Assembly: GCA_945643635.1 (NCBI GenBank)
Contig: CALZFC010000082.1
Location: 1,133,501 to 1,197,500, forward strand
Direction of reading: 5' to 3'
DNA from: Allodiplogaster sudhausi
Lineage: Eukaryota; Nematoda; Chromadorea; Rhabditida; Diplogasteridae
DNA length: 64,000 bases
Part shown: positions 10,853-25,100 of the stretch, piece after piece
Numbering within the stretch: the first letter of the stretch is position 1
Layout of the letters: each line of letters begins with the position of its first letter
The notes under the pieces: model-generated
Database searches by the model: none
What the model was told of the DNA's origin: nothing
The model's input: the letters and a program-made list of their open reading frames with translations, nothing else
Position numbers and translations under genes: made by a program

Positions 10853-12281
10853 TTCAATTGATCGATATGTAGTCGTTGATAAATCAATACTCGATGTAAA
10901 TTAATGAATAATACTGCAAAATCGATTGATAACCAATCAATAATTCTCGGTTTCGTTTTTAGCCGTCCTCGTCGGGATTTGGCGGAAATCCCTCAGAGCC
11001 ATTCGTCGTTGAAGTCGTATTCTAGGGAAATATCCAATTCCATGTGCACAGGGGCAAAGCCCATATAAAAATCTGCCAGATTTGGAAACACACTTAAACA
11101 AATTCACTACAGTGCTGCAACAAGTTACGAGTTTTGTGTTATGATATTTATGATGAAATGTTATTTTCAAAGACGATGGAGAGCGGACGGTAGCTAGCGA
11201 ATTATTGTGAATTTATTTTACATAATTTAGCGGTTACAATAAGTTCGTAGTTTTTTTCTTCGATTTCTTCGCTTTTCTTTTTGCGTCATCTCAACTGATC
11301 GTGAGTCGTTGGATCGAATTGTAAGTCACGAGCTGCGCCTTCATTCTCAGGAACCTTTGGTCAGGGGTCCCGGTAGTTTCCGGGACTGCTGCGTGAATTC
11401 TGAAAGTTACCGTACTGGTCCCGGAACTCTTTTTTCTAACCTCAGATTAATGGGGCTGCAGGAGCGAACAGGTGCTCAGTCGAAATGCTTACTGATAAAA
11501 AATTTTTGTTTTAAAAGTAATTGCAGTGATCTCCCCTCTCAATTAGTTTCTTATCTCGTTAGCATAATTTTACAGGATTAACCTTATAAGCTGCTGTTTA
11601 TTTCCCTTACCAAACGATATGCGTGGCATAACATTAATTCGTCTCAACATTAATCCCATATAAAGGATAGATGGATTCCCCCCCTATTATTCATCTCGAC
11701 GATAATCCCCCCATAAATGATAAATGGATCCCCTCTATCTTTTTACGCGTCACTCGCCAACTCACGTGAATGCCGCAACCTATATCCGGCGTGTTTTCGA
11801 GCTCATTATCCGTCTCAATAGTCGGCGTTGCGTGCTATGGCAACGGAAGCCCGTTGTTGTGTGTCTACTGAAAGAAGTGTCTGATAAAGAGTAGTAAGGC
11901 ATGCATTTGCGTCATCAAGTCTGTACGTACATAACTATAACTTCTACGTCTTCTCAATCTGTTGATGTAGACGGCTATACTTAGAGACCGCAGTAACCAA
12001 CATTTGACACAATGAACTTTGGGCCGGCTGCTACCGTACCTTAATTTCTAAAATACGGGCACCGTGAATGCACCTTAAAAAACGGGGGAACGATATTTTT
12101 AAGTTTAGTGATGTCCGCCGCGTCTCCATCGCTTCTGCGGCATTTTTTTAGTCTTAATTAATAGCATTTAAGTCACTAAGAAGAATGCTCGCTATTTTAT
12201 CCTATTTAGTGTCCATTCTCGTGGTCAATAGCAACATGCAATAATTTGACTGAATTTTTTTCGCCGCTTATATTGAGTAAA

Positions 12282-12735
12282 AAACATATTTTATACTGTC
12301 GTGGCGGGCAAATTTCAACGTTCTTTTTGAAGCCATGACCTTTCTAAGTATGTATACAAAATTTGAAGTTACTTTGATTATCGGGGTGTTAGATATATTC
12401 AAAAATGATTGTTTGGTATGTCATCCGAATTCATTATTTTGGGCTAAAAACATATTTATACTGCCGTGGCGGGCAAATTTCAACGTTCTTTTTGAAGCCA
12501 TGACCTTTCTAAGTATGTGTACAAAATTTGAAGTTACTTTGAATATCGGGGTGTTAGATATAGTCAAAAATGTATTGTTTGGTATGTCATGCAAATTCAT
12601 TATTTTGGGCTAAAAACATATTTATACTGCCGTGGCGGGCAAATTTCAACGTTATTTTTGAAGCCATGACCTTTCTAAGTATGTTTACAAAATTTGAAGT
12701 TACTTTGAATATCGGGGTGTTAGATATCATCGAAA
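12282..12735. repeat. 165-166 bp tandem repeat, about 2.7 copies
   Basis: The landmark gtggcgggcaaatttcaacg starts at 12301, 12466 and 12632, so the period is 165 then 166 bp. Each unit continues through gaagccatgacctttctaag and atcggggtgttagat. Because 165 is a multiple of three, open frames extend across the units. The translations have no family resemblance, and I do not call them genes. Confidence 0.9.
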
Positions 12736-15031
12736 CATTGCCGGCAGCTGATGTGAGACTCGTCGGCCCAAACAATTACTTTTTTCGCAGAATCATGGGC
12801 CACCGAACAAAGGAGTGGAGCGAGATTTAAAGATATTAGATTTAAAAATAAAGATAAAATTGTTGTGCTAAAAATAAAAAAAAAGAAAGTGTAAAGAAAT
12901 TAGTTGGGCATCGTCTGTAGCGATAATCTGACCGGCCGAATTTCAGATGACACAATGACATGCATCGGCAGGCATACTGTGGGCGTCCCATACTCCCCAG
13001 GAATATGCATATTAAAAACGCCTTTTAATGACTTAATTTCAATTTTGTTTGGGTTTCTGATTATAGATATGGTTTTCTCGTCACTGAAAATCCCCAGAAA
13101 CATCATTCGTTTACATTTCATTGCTATTTGAAAAAATCATCTGCGGTCTCTAGCTATACTCGTATAAATTCATAGATTACTATGTATGCAATCAAAGTCG
13201 TCGGGTGAATCACTTCATTTCCGCAGATTTTTCTTCTATCTTCCACCATAATTATAACACTGAATAACGATACGATTGTCCCACCATATGGTACATTCGT
13301 GAAATCATATTTCCGTGCCATAGAATGTTGAAGACCAGTGCTCAAAGATTTGTGGCAGTTTTATTGTCACCATTTTCAAGTTAAACAAAAAAAAAATTCA
13401 GATGTCACGAATAAAGTGTTCGATCGCGCGCGCGTGCATATATTTCTTTCTTCCTGAGATAGAACAACAAACACCGTATATTACGAAGAAACAGCAGACG
13501 GAAGGAGGCCGGAGGGTAGGAGGGATATAGGGCTAATAATAAGGGCATTCGGATACGATGGACAAAAGAACAACAAGAAATCGGGAGATCGCGAAAGAAA
13601 AATCGGAATATTATATAAAGAAGGAGCAGAAAAACACAGAGCAATCATTTACGTCTGGTTTCTCACGTCGACTACTTCGCTACGCTTACTGAACACGAGA
13701 GACTGTCAAAGCCCACACGATTAGGGAAATCTACTCCCGCACAGAAAACAAAAGTTACCGTAATCTAGCGACATTTATATATTGACAGACTGTCTGTTCA
13801 GCTTGGCAGCGAAAGAATCAATAAGCTCCCAGAATAGAAGAAAGGTCATTCTACACTGAAGATGGTAACTTACAATTCTGGTCAAATGAGGAGAAAGATT
13901 GAGATTTCCCAGGATAAATCATACGCAAATGAAGCAACCGAAATTGGCAGATACTGAACAAAAGAAAGGCTTCTTACTATTAAATTGGATGTTGATGAAG
14001 AAGAAAAACAGAGCGCAATTTTTCTCAAATGTCTCTCTAAAATCGAAAAGAGGATATTTCAGAAGAAAAAGAAGGAAAAAAAACAACAGAATTATGTACA
14101 GAACGGATGATGTTACGAAAAAATCGCACTTCGCTTTAAAAAAAAGTGATAATGATATCAGTAAATCAGAGCCAAATATGGACTAGGCGCAATACTGGCT
14201 CTCGTGTATGGATGAGAGGAAGACCGGGAGTTAAGGAGGGGGGGGGGTAAACGGATCTCGAGCGGAATTGAGGTTACGGTATTACAAGAGGAAAAAGAAA
14301 CGAGGACAAACACCGTAACCTTTGCGCTGCTACAATATACAGTAACCGTGGGTGGGGGTGCAACTAACGCTGTCAGATCGTCTCCATAGGAGCAAATTTT
14401 TTTCTTTCTTTTTTTTTGCGATATCTTTTTTTGTCAAGAGGAAAAGGGAAATAATTGCATAAAATTTTTTTCTTTACGAAGATTATCTTTTCTTCTCTCC
14501 CTTTTCTCCTTGACTACAATAGGCAGTTTTAAAGCCATGGTACGAGAGAAAAAAATTAAATACATAAGCATATCTATATTTTCGGTGTACTGGGAGTGGA
14601 TTACGGTGAATTTGATATACGAAAGAAACGCACTAAAAAAGAAAACCGGCCCTGGTCACGCCGCTCAATGGGCAGTTTTGATGAAAGCTGACTGAAGAAA
14701 CACCACACATTTGTCTGAGCAAATAGCAAGTGATGCAAAACTAGAGCGGCGCTACGCAAATCTCAAGTAAAAGAAGAAAATATGGAGAATACAAAAGAAG
14801 AAGAAAATTGTCCCTATCTATACATTAATAATATATATATTTATTTATGTAAAATACTTGTAAATTGAACCCGCATGTCAACAGTCAATTCGAGCGTTCA
14901 CAGAGCGCTACTCTTTGCATAGGAAATACGGTCAGAAGGCAGGCGATGCTAAGGCAACGTCGCTTCGGGACCTGGGTGCGTTTGAATAGGGGAGGACTAC
15001 GGTAGCTTTGGGCAGGGGGGGGGGGTGACGA
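12736..15031. other. Intergenic stretch without convincing genes
   Basis: Frames here are short and lysine- or low-complexity-rich, without plausible splice partners. There are poly-G runs at about 14237 and 15016, the latter just beyond the end of the minus-strand gene. A short alternating gcgcgcgcg stretch lies near 13427. No RNA gene was recognised. Confidence 0.4.
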
Positions 15032-18000
15032 TCACAGCCTCATGCGCTTGTTGTGGTGCGTGTCGCCAACGAGGGGGCAGAGCATGATGGAGGAAGACTC
15101 GTCACTTCGTCTCTTCTTCGGAGATGACGAAAGAGAGGGAGTCACAAAGCCCGTGTCCAGGTCTATAAGAACAACAATTATGATCAAGGCCAGTGCCCAC
15201 TGGCGGGAATTTTTTTTCGGGAGGGTCCAGATCAGAAAATCAAAATTTTTCGGGAGGGTCCAAATCAATAGTGTAAAGTGGGAAATTGGGTTATATAATG
15301 ATAAAAACCTTGATTCAAGGCAAACGAATATGGTAGACAATTTAATAACTGAAAATGCATAAATCTAAAATGTTAAGATTACATTCAAACATTGCTTGAA
15401 TTATATCAGCTTCTTCTTCAGACTCTAGCTTCTTTAGACATTAATTACTTTTTATGGAAATTTATATTAATACCACAAAATATTTATATATTTTTTACTT
15501 AATTATTAAGAGTTAATTGATAAAAACTGCACTGCACCCACCTGTGATCAGCCTTGGCGACGTTGGTGGCACCGAGAGGCAGAGCGGTTCGAGGGACGCG
15601 TAGACAACGCCGCCCTCCACTGACTCCGTCCTGTTCTCTCCTCCTCCTCCTCGTTCCGTGTGGTGGTGGTGGTGCCTCAGGGTGTGGCTGTCAGTTGAGG
15701 TGATTGACGACGGCTCGAGGAGATGCTCGCTTGAAGTCGTCTCTTCCAGGAGTGACTGGAATTACATTTTTTTTAAATTAACAATTAATTTAAAAAATGT
15801 TGCCAAATTAAAATCAGGTAAAGGCTAGGGAAAGCCCTTTTTTAAGTGTAATAAGCTGCACCATTAACGCAGTAAAACTAAAATGATGAAAACAATATAC
15901 TTTGAAGCAAAAACAATACATTTTGACAGAAAAAGAGTAATTTTTTTCCGGAAAAAGCGTCTTCTAAAACGCGGGAAAAACTTGAGGTCTTGAGAGGAAA
16001 AAGAGGTCTTTTCTAAAACACGGACATATGCCTTGAGGTCGTGGAGGCGGTGCCCGCCGAGTGCCAAGTAGAGCTCATCGCTTTCTTCGGCCGCAACTCG
16101 AGAGGACTCGTCAAGAAGGCTGCAAAAAATATTTCGTTAAATTTTATTGCACCTTTAATTCAATATTTTTTTTAATTTTCACTTTTTTCTCGCAATATAA
16201 TACCCATTAAATGATTCTAAATATAATTAGTTAAAGCACAATTGCATTGATCAATCAGCAGTTGTATTACATGATAGAATAAGTGTTTTTCGTCACAAGT
16301 TTCTATTTATAGTGTGTTGTTCCTACAGTATACCTTCCGTAAGACGACGAATTGGAGTGGACGCCTAGCACCATATTCCCGAGGAGGCCTCCGTTCGTGC
16401 CATTCTCATCCATGGTCATGCCGGTCGAGGAGCCAATCGGCTGCGAAGCAAGTGGAAGACTTCCGGTCGCCGCTGAATCTGGAGAAAGTGTACTTTTTTT
16501 AAAAATAAATTTTTATTCCTTTCTTACAATTAACCATTAATTTCCTTCATAAAACAGACTATTCGTAACTAATCTACCGGTGAGCATTACTGAAAGCAAA
16601 CAGTGCTAATGCTGATAAGATTAATATCTCTATGCCTATAATACCCCCTTAAATGATACTTAACTACTACAAGTCTATTTAACTGGCGCCAAACCTGTGG
16701 TTGAGTAGTAGTCCTCATAGATGGAATGGTGGAAGGTGACCGAATCGGAGGAAGTTAGGGAGAGGCGGTGCGAGGAAGCGGACAGCTGAGAGCCTGAAGT
16801 TGGCACGAAAATTAATCCATTTCCCTCCGGTGCAGAAGGTAAGATATATTAAAGAATAACTATATAATTTCAAAAAAAAATTAACTAGCTCACTCACGAA
16901 CGACGACATATATTAATTAAAAAAAGATAAAAGAAAATGAAACCTAAATTATCCATGTGCCTACCTCCGTCATATTCATGTAGAGGGTCTGGCAGATAGA
17001 TCGAAGATGAGGGCTCACTCGAGGAACCGGCTGCCTCGTAAGGGTCTCTGGAAGAAAAATTATTACGGTAAAAATGGATTCCAGGATTACGGTAACAATG
17101 GGTTAGCCCATTGCTACCTTAATCCAAAATTGCATCGAATACTTTCGTCTGCAGAATATTTTCTTAACTTTAGGTGGACTCTTATCATATTCATAAGGTC
17201 TTTTTTCAGATAATCTATGCTAAAAATAGCACAGGCATCGAAAAATCGTCTTGTTACGACCTCTTACCAGAATAATTCCAACAATAATCTCTAATTAAAA
17301 TACAATCCCCCAGTTACCGTACTTTAGGTCCTACACGGAATACCGTACCTCAGTTGCATCGCAATGGGAGACGAGCAGTCAGGAATGGAGGGAGAAGTGG
17401 AGAAGAGAAGAGACGGAGAAGACGGCTGCGCAGGCGAGATTCTCCACAGCGGGTTCTTCAAAATGAAGACATTTCTTCATGGCTGATATAATATTCAACA
17501 CTTCTAATTACTTTAACAGATAATAAAAATCCAAACGAATAATCACTTCTTCAAGCTTTCTTCAAGCCAATATAATAACAATCAACAGTCCTATTTTGAC
17601 TAATAAAACTATCCAATAAAAAACATAGCCAATTCTTTTAAAATATACACTTATATCAATTCTAATCTTGTATTTAAAAAAAAAATTCAACGCATTTTTC
17701 AAACTTTAACAATTTTGGGAATGGGAATAATTCTGGAATTAATCACTAAAGGATCAGTGATCAGTGAAAATAATATCTTTTCTTTTTCTTTCCCGCCAAG
17801 CCAACTTCAAACCCTCTTCCGCTCCTCACCTGTCTTCCACTCGAGACCATCTCGTCTTCTCTCTCCTCATCTTCTTCTTCCTCTCCACTGCCTGTGTCCT
17901 CTCCTTCTTCCTCGCTCTCTCCTTCATCTCCACTCTCTCCCTCTTCTTCTTCTTCCTCTTCACTCTCTCCTTCCTCCTCCTCGTCGCTGTCTCTAACGAC

Positions 18001-19093
18001 CATCGAAGTGTTCAGCTCGTCTTCCTATAAAACACAAATACATTTAATAAGCATAAGCCAAAGAACGAAAGAGATTATGAATTACACTTCTTTTTTCAAA
18101 TCCCTCTCAATCCTGGATAGCCCAATGATAAGATGATAAGATGCCCAAAAATCACATGGATCAATCCAATTGAAAGCTCATGCACTTTCAAGCCGATAAG
18201 ACGGCGCTAAACCGCAAGGTCCTCATGTTCTTTCAGAAAATATTTTTTTAATCCACGGTTTTCATCGGAACCTATACTTAAAGAAAAAAAAATCTTGTTT
18301 CACGAAAAAATAGTCAATATATTCCACAACATGAAATATGGACAACTTTTTCGTTTTTTGTTTTCTAGCCGGCGAACTTTCATGCAAAAAGTCTAGTATT
18401 ATCAGAAAGAGCGCAACTTTTGTTTAAAAAAAACATTCCCGCTGGGTATTATGAATTGCACTTTTTCTAATTCTTATATATACCGACTACTGCAATGAAA
18501 CACATGCTGAGAATCACAAATCAATCCGATGGAAAGCTCCGGAACTTTAAAGCCTTCATGCCGGCTCAAAACCACATGGTTCTTATATATTTTTAGCAAA
18601 CATTTTTTTCGGTTTTCATCGGATATTTAAAAAGAAATCCCATTTCATACAAAAAGTAGCCAATATATTCTACAAAATAAATTTTGTTTTCTAACCGACC
18701 TGTCCTTTTAGGCTGAAAGTTCCGTATAATCAGAAAAAGTGCAGCTTTTGTTAAAACCCTTCTCGATGTGTATAAAAATAACAAAATCCTCGGTAGCTAA
18801 CTTAATTTGTCTACTGTAGAAAGCCCTTCTGGTAAGCTGGAAGTCTTCCGGTAGTTTCACCCGGTAAACAGTTATAAAAAAAGGGCCATTTTCTAGATCC
18901 CATCTCATTTAGCTTCTTAGGATACACCTTACGAAGTCTCTATGTAAGCCCCTTGAGAATATCAGCTGATTTGCTGCAGCGGAAACCGGATGCGAGTTCC
19001 TACAAATATAGTCGTATCCAAGTGTCCATGTCTGGAACTAGAGGCAGAGAAAGAGAGAGAGAGAGAAAAAGAGAGAGAGAAAGAGAGAGAAAA

Positions 19094-19124
<31 letters not shown>

Positions 19125-19127
19125 TAT

Positions 19128-19164
<37 letters not shown>

Positions 19165-19165
19165 T

Positions 19166-19236
<71 letters not shown>

Positions 19237-20370
19237 GCTAAAGCGAACACATCCGGTTTTAAACGGCTACGGATGCATATGACTCATAGATAGACAGGAA
19301 CGGAAATCTGTAGAAGACGCTAAAAAAGATAGCGGTTTGCGAAAGGCATAATTGCCTAATAATTCTCCGTTTCCCATTCCCTCTAAAGTGTTCAACAAAA
19401 AGCCGTTGTGGGATATGGCTCTTAGGAGCAGGGAATAAGAGGGTTCCCGGATGGTCTACCAAAACAGGGTGTTGTAGGCGGAAAAAGGTGGTTGAAAAAC
19501 GGGGTTGGGTAATAAGAAAAAACCCAATTTAAACCCAGTTTTTTCCCATTATCCCCCTGAATACCCAAGTCGAAAAACGGGGTTGGGTAATAAGAAAAAA
19601 AAACAAAATTTAAACCCAGTTTTTCCCACCCAAAATTCCCTGAATACCCACGCTGCCAACGGTCGAAAAACGGGATTGGGTAATTAAAAAAAAAACCCAA
19701 TTTAAACCCAGTTTTTCCCATAACCCCCTGAATACCCAACCTCGTCGTCATCCTCTTCTTCTCGTTCTTCTTCCTCTTCCACATTCTGCACACTCCTCTC
19801 TGTCCCTTCCTCTCCATCTTCTCCTTCTTCTTCTTCCTCCAGATTCAACTCTTCTTCCATGTCTGCCTCCATCGCTGTCTCCGATTGCTTCTTGATCAGC
19901 TCGGCAACGAAGTTTTTGATGAGAACTCTGAAAAAAAATGGAATCTTTAAAGTAGGAGTCAATCAGAGTCAATACTTTATCTTTGTTTATAATACTAATA
20001 AACGTATGAAATTATACTTTTCCTAAAGCGCGACAAGGTATACTATACTTTTTGCTAAACACCACAACCACGACTTTATTTATGAGTCTCAAAATACCAT
20101 TTCCATACCCATATCTCCAATGGTAAGTTGCTTTTGTTAGCTCACATCTCCTATGCTTCTCCACAAAACATGGACTACAACTTAGTCAGGGTGGTCCCTT
20201 GTTTACTACAATGAGAATGTTTACTACGATGGTGACTAATGTGCACTTTCTTTCCCTCCTGACAATGAGAATTTCCATGCGATTCCTTTCGTAACCGGAA
20301 AACAATTCATGGGAAGAAAGGGGAGGTGGCTCTATTCATAGATCACTATGGCAAAGAGAGAGAAAGAGAC

Positions 20371-20413
<43 letters not shown>

Positions 20414-20722
20414 GTTAAAGAGAGAGAGAGAGACAGAGAGTGAAAGAGACCGCAATAGACTCTCTTCCTTCACCCTGTGATCTGTGGTCGTTCTTTGCGC
20501 CCCGTTTTCCCACGACGCTGACTGAGCGCGTGTCGACAAACAAGGTGCGGCAACGAAATATGAGCGAGGGGGAGTGAGAGAGAGAGCGAGAGAAAGAGAG
20601 AGGGAGAGAGACAGAGACACAGAGAGAGAGGGAAAGAGTGTGTGCGAGCGAGAGACACCCGCGTAAGCGAGACAATAGAGAGGGAGAGCGAAACGAGAGC
20701 GAGACAGAGAGAGAGAGAGAGC

Positions 20723-20763
<41 letters not shown>

Positions 20764-22502
20764 AGACAGAGAGAGAGAGAGTGACAGAGAGAGAGACAGA
20801 CAGAGATACGCCTATTTTGAACAATCCTACGACTACGTCACCGCCTGCCTTCTTACTGTCCAGTACACGACTAGGCGAGGACAAATTCTTCTCACTCTCC
20901 TTGCAAAGGGGATGTAAACAGAGAGAGAGGTAGCAGACTAGAGTCCTTATCGGGCAAAGTTCGCTCCGTTTTCCAAGTTCTGGAACTCTGCGAAATTCCT
21001 GGGTCAGGCTGGGCCGTGCCGTGATAAGGTTGTTGATAGGCCGGGGCCGTGAAATGCCTCCATGAGGGGAAACATGACGTACTAGAAACATCTCTCTTGA
21101 CTAGACTCTAGTATGTTGTCGAGTTTGAATCGGTTGTTTACCTCATACATCCATCCGGTCATTCATCACGGTTCTTCTCGAATCTTTCGCACCTTATATA
21201 ACTACGTCATGCTGCCCTCCCCCCTTTTCCGCTTTCTTGGCTAACACATTTTAAAGGGACAAAAATATATGCTTTTTTCCTCTCGTCTTCTAATTCTTAA
21301 TTCATAGCCACCCACGTGCTATTCAATTGAGAAAAAACATACCCGCGCTATTTAATGCTATAAAATCCTTGGATCGTTCTTTCTGATTGAGTACAAAAAA
21401 AACGGAAAAGGATGCAAACAAAGATTAATAAGAATATTATATAGCACGACGTAACTGGGTACAATCTTTAAAACTTCTGTACCTGCTTTTGTACCTGTAA
21501 TCTTTAAAACTACAGTAACCCACATCCACTCTAAGCTATAGCCACAACTTCATCGCGGCTCAGATTTTCGCTATTTTAAGCCCATAACCGTGACCGCGAC
21601 AAATCTCGCTGGGACCCAACTTCTCAAAATGTACAGGCGCCTAACGTATTCCTTTACAGTATTTACTACAAAAAGGCTTTCTGCTGGCAGGGGGACGGCT
21701 AACTTCGGGGGCTGCATAGACTTCACAACGTGAACTTTAGAAAGAAAGTCACAAAAAGTCATTCTATCTCTTAATAACTAGCATATATTACCTGAGTAGT
21801 TCTTCCTCAGAGGTCTTGTCTCCTACTGATAAACTTAACTCTTCCTCAACGAGCTCTTCCCCCTCTACCCAGGGAATAAAAGTCACTGTCGTCAGAAGAT
21901 TAAGCTGGGATGGAGGCATTGTGCATGGAAACCAGGGTGGGTTAGCTGTTCCTAAATGTTATTCAAAAACCTGGTGGGGTAGGGCATTGGTGAGGTCCAA
22001 AATCAGTGCGGGTCTGTCAAATAGACAGTATCTTTTTTTTCCTCTGCCACTGATATAAACACACTTCTTCTTCGGAAGAGGTCTTCCTCCCATCTCTTAC
22101 TCAAAGGGGTCTTCCCCCACCTCTTCAAGAGGTCTTCCGCCACCCCACAACCAGCTGATAACCTCCTCACCTCTTCCTCATGGCCAGTCAGGAATACCCG
22201 AGTAGACCCCTTGATAGACCCATCCCAACTCTTCCTCAAATGGAATCTACCCCCACCTCTTCCTCAAGGAGGTCTTCTACCACCCCCCCCCCAACTCCTG
22301 ATAGCCTCCTCACCTCTTCCTCATGGCCTGTCCTCCGCAGCCTGCTCTCCTTCTCTCCACCTTGTCCTGGCACTTCTCGACGGCCACCGAGCACAGATGG
22401 GTGATGACGTCATTCTCGTTCAGATTCAGCCGGCCGAGAGCGAGGAGCGACGAGTCGATCGAGGGCATCGGCGAAGTGGTCGTGGACGGAATGGTTGGTT
22501 GG
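15032..22502 (-). CDS. Acidic, Ser-rich probable nuclear protein (5' end not found)
   Basis: Eleven minus-strand exons are listed in transcript order: 22314-22502, 21792-21864, 19741-19927, 17830-18024, 17349-17455, 16965-17047, 16695-16793, 16334-16478, 16032-16119, 15542-15755 and 15032-15162. From 19927 onward every junction keeps phase. The protein has a region NENDVITHLCSVAVEKCQDK, a segment VLIKNFVAELIKK, and two strongly acidic exons of mostly Glu/Asp. A Ser/Thr/Pro-rich half follows with SNSSSYGSLLDE, DELYLALGGHRL and a five-His run, and the tail SSSPKKRRSDESSSIMLCPL contains a PKKRR nuclear-localisation-like motif and ends NKRMRL. A regulatory nuclear protein is inferred; I do not recognise the family. 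The intron below 16032 starts with GC instead of GT. The phase between the two most upstream exons does not match, and a partial duplication lies there. Confidence 0.55.
19040..19232. repeat. (GA)n microsatellite with periodic interruptions
   Basis: A GA dinucleotide tract with AAAG and GATA interruptions, lying in the intron between 18024 and 19741. The Arg/Glu or Leu/Ser frames across it are artefacts. Confidence 0.95.
19497..19740. repeat. Three tandem copies of an about 80 bp intronic repeat
   Basis: Each copy runs from gaaaaacgggnttgggtaat through aatttaaacccagttttt to gaatacccaa. Copies start near 19495, 19572 and 19662. The block lies in the intron of the acidic-protein gene, directly against the donor of exon 19741-19927. 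Confidence 0.8.
20350..20812. repeat. (GA)n / GACA microsatellite cluster
   Basis: Two GA-rich blocks at about 20350-20455 and 20571-20812 are separated by unique sequence. Both lie inside the largest intron of the minus-strand acidic-protein gene. Low-complexity frames in them are discounted. Confidence 0.95.
22090..22335. repeat. About 145 bp tandem duplication containing a splice donor
   Basis: Two related copies share cctcctcacctcttcctcat followed by ggcc. In the first, at about 22164-22187, the minus strand reads GGCCATGAGGAAGAG followed by gtgagg. The second, at about 22307-22330, has the same exon end and donor. The acidic-protein gene may therefore have a duplicated exon end. Confidence 0.65.
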
Positions 22503-22503
22503 C

Positions 22504-22504
<1 letters not shown>

Positions 22505-22548
<44 letters not shown>

Positions 22549-22583
22549 AGAGAGAGAGAGGAGGGAGAGAGAGAAGAGGGGGA

Positions 22584-22629
<46 letters not shown>

Positions 22630-22668
22630 TTGAAGGAAGGAAGGAAAAGAGAGGGAGAGAGAGTCAAA
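22505..22668. repeat. (GA)n microsatellite abutting a splice acceptor
   Basis: The GA tract starts three bases beyond the ctgcag acceptor of exon 22314-22502. On the transcribed strand it is therefore a very long CT polypyrimidine tract. Confidence 0.9.
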
Positions 22669-23764
22669 GATAAAGAAGCAGAGACATGTATGGTGCTGAT
22701 TGACGAAAATAGAAATATCTAATGTATAAATCCTACCTCTGTGGCTGTGAGAGGAGAGAGAGAGAGTGCAGAGAAGCACAGAAGAGAGTAATCGTACAGG
22801 GCGCTGTTGCCACCAAAGCACAGTCAGCAGCAGGATATCACCGAGAGGTAGAGAAACACAGAAGAAGAAGAGTACGCTATCTCTCTCCTGGAAATGGAGA
22901 GTTGCCGAAAAATGATGGGCATTTAGTTAGAAAGATTTTTGATATTATAGTTAAGAAAATAAAGACAGGATATAGAGTAAGAACGGGTGAGCGAATATCA
23001 CTCCAGTAATTCATAATTTGAGAAAGAAGAAGACGAGAATAAATGAGTCAAGAGGAGATGATATTGCATGGAATTTATAGAACGCGCGAAGAAAATTTGA
23101 TACTCGAGAAAAGGGTGAAAGTGTTTTAGATAAATGAATTTGGGGGGGGGGGCACCGGGTGCAGGTATTCGTCCCTTAAACATCAAATAATGTTAAAAAT
23201 CGCGTGGGGTCTGCGTCTGAGGAACGCGGATAATCGCATTTCCGAGAAGAGATGATATTATTATTATGATGATGATGATAATGATAAGAAGAGCATCCGG
23301 AATGTATCGAGAAGTCTTGGCAATTTGCCAAGAAAAAGAAAATGCCGAGTGATGGGAGAATATCAGCAAGGATTAGACAGGGGCCGACGTGTAAATCCAC
23401 ACCTCAATACACGTCTTTTCGCGTGTAAGGTTTGGCGTGTCAGAAAAATATATGAGCTTGTTAACTTGACACGAGATAAGCCGTGGATATGGTTTCAAGG
23501 CGGGCCGCTTGTGAAAAGGTGATGGGAATGTCGTAACATAACAATCTTAGGGGTCCAAAAAGAGTTTCTAACGATAAAACATGTAGCAAACTATGAGTAA
23601 ATCAAGGAAAGTTCTCTTACATCAACTAAAAAGGGAAAGGCTAAGGCTGCAAAGTAATCGACCTGAATATGAGGGAAAAAGAACGCAGGTCACCTGTTTA
23701 GAAACAAAGTCCGTGTCGTTTACACTAGCAGGAGCATATGGATGATGTCAAACGGAAACATGAT

Positions 23765-23809
23765 AGAGAGCGAGAGAAGGTGATAGGGAGAGAGAGAGAA
23801 AGAGGGGAG

Positions 23810-23862
<53 letters not shown>
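23765..23862. repeat. (GA)n microsatellite
   Basis: A GA dinucleotide run with a GGGAG interruption. The surrounding 22,670-24,780 contains no exon I can support. Confidence 0.95.
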
Positions 23863-24779
23863 AGGAGAGGGTTAAATAGATGAGCGAAGAGATGAAAGGA
23901 TGCGCGTCCTGAGTGCGCCTGTACTTTAGCTACAACATGTGTATACTATTACATCGAAGCATTATTTCCGTGAAACTAGCGCTACTATTGTAAAAGAAAC
24001 AGAGATATTTTACTATAAATTTAAGAACTAACAAATATCGTAGTTTTATTAATAAAAACTCTAGACGACTTAGTCGTGCTATTTCATCTAAATCATCGTA
24101 AAATCTAACCAATTTTAGCAGTGAAAACTTTAAAGAATGAAACGTTCATTCGCTTCAAGCTTTAGAGTTCATAAACTAACTGATATTTAACAAAAAGCGT
24201 ATTCACGAAGAGTGAAACCAAGGGAAATTCGCAAAGGTTGGTACCAAGTCGTAGAAAAGAATGGAGCGTTTAATGATTATACGATTTGAAGAAAGGAACA
24301 CAAACAAATATGCGTAGTGTAATAAAAATGGAGGACGACGAAAAGCGCAACAAGTCTCCACCGGGAAACAACATGAAATAACGCGAAAATGATGCAATAC
24401 ACAACAATAAATTAGTGCTACAGTAATATCCAAATTTATATAATTCGGAAAGCCAAACTCCGGTTGTATATTTGATAATGCACTAAGCTTTTACGAAAGT
24501 TTCGACACAACAAGGGCTAGCAAGACAACATCCCAAAATGCAAAAACTGTTTTTTACGCCATTTTTTTTTAAATTTAACTTACGTGATCGACACAGGAAT
24601 CAACATCAAACGGCAAGGAAAGAGTCCAACGTCTTGAATAAATCATTTAGAACAACAAGAAACTCGTGGCTTATGAGATTATATGGGAAAGGAGGAAAAG
24701 TCTGTATAGTCCCGCGAACATTGAATATGCTCGGCTACATCCTAGCCAGTGCATGTTTTTCAAAGTCTAATAAAGGATT

Positions 24780-24800
24780 CTCTTTCTTTCTCTGCTCTCT

Positions 24801-24854
<54 letters not shown>

Positions 24855-25059
24855 GCTTTCCTTTCTCATTCCTTTTTTCCAACGTTTTCTCCCGGTCACG
24901 TGCAAAGTATTTCTCATGGGTACGTGAGAAAAGACACATGAATACAAAATACAAGCACATTTCTCACGACACCTTAATGTTTACTCCGGAAGATTAGAGT
25001 GGTTCTTGTACACGCCGTGGCAAAACTACACACAGTCTTCGGGGTGGCCTCTTTTACTT

Positions 25060-25100
<41 letters not shown>

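Noticed and set aside
12335..12830. Frames repeating MTFLSM.TKFEVTL.IGVLDI
   Set aside because: They exist because the tandem repeat period is 165 bp (55 codons). No family resemblance or splice sites.
18990..19241. Long Arg/Glu-repeat frames across GA tracts (also 22495-22722, 26147-26879 and Leu/Ser frames on the other strand)
   Set aside because: They are translations of dinucleotide repeats with no start context, splice structure or non-repetitive sequence.
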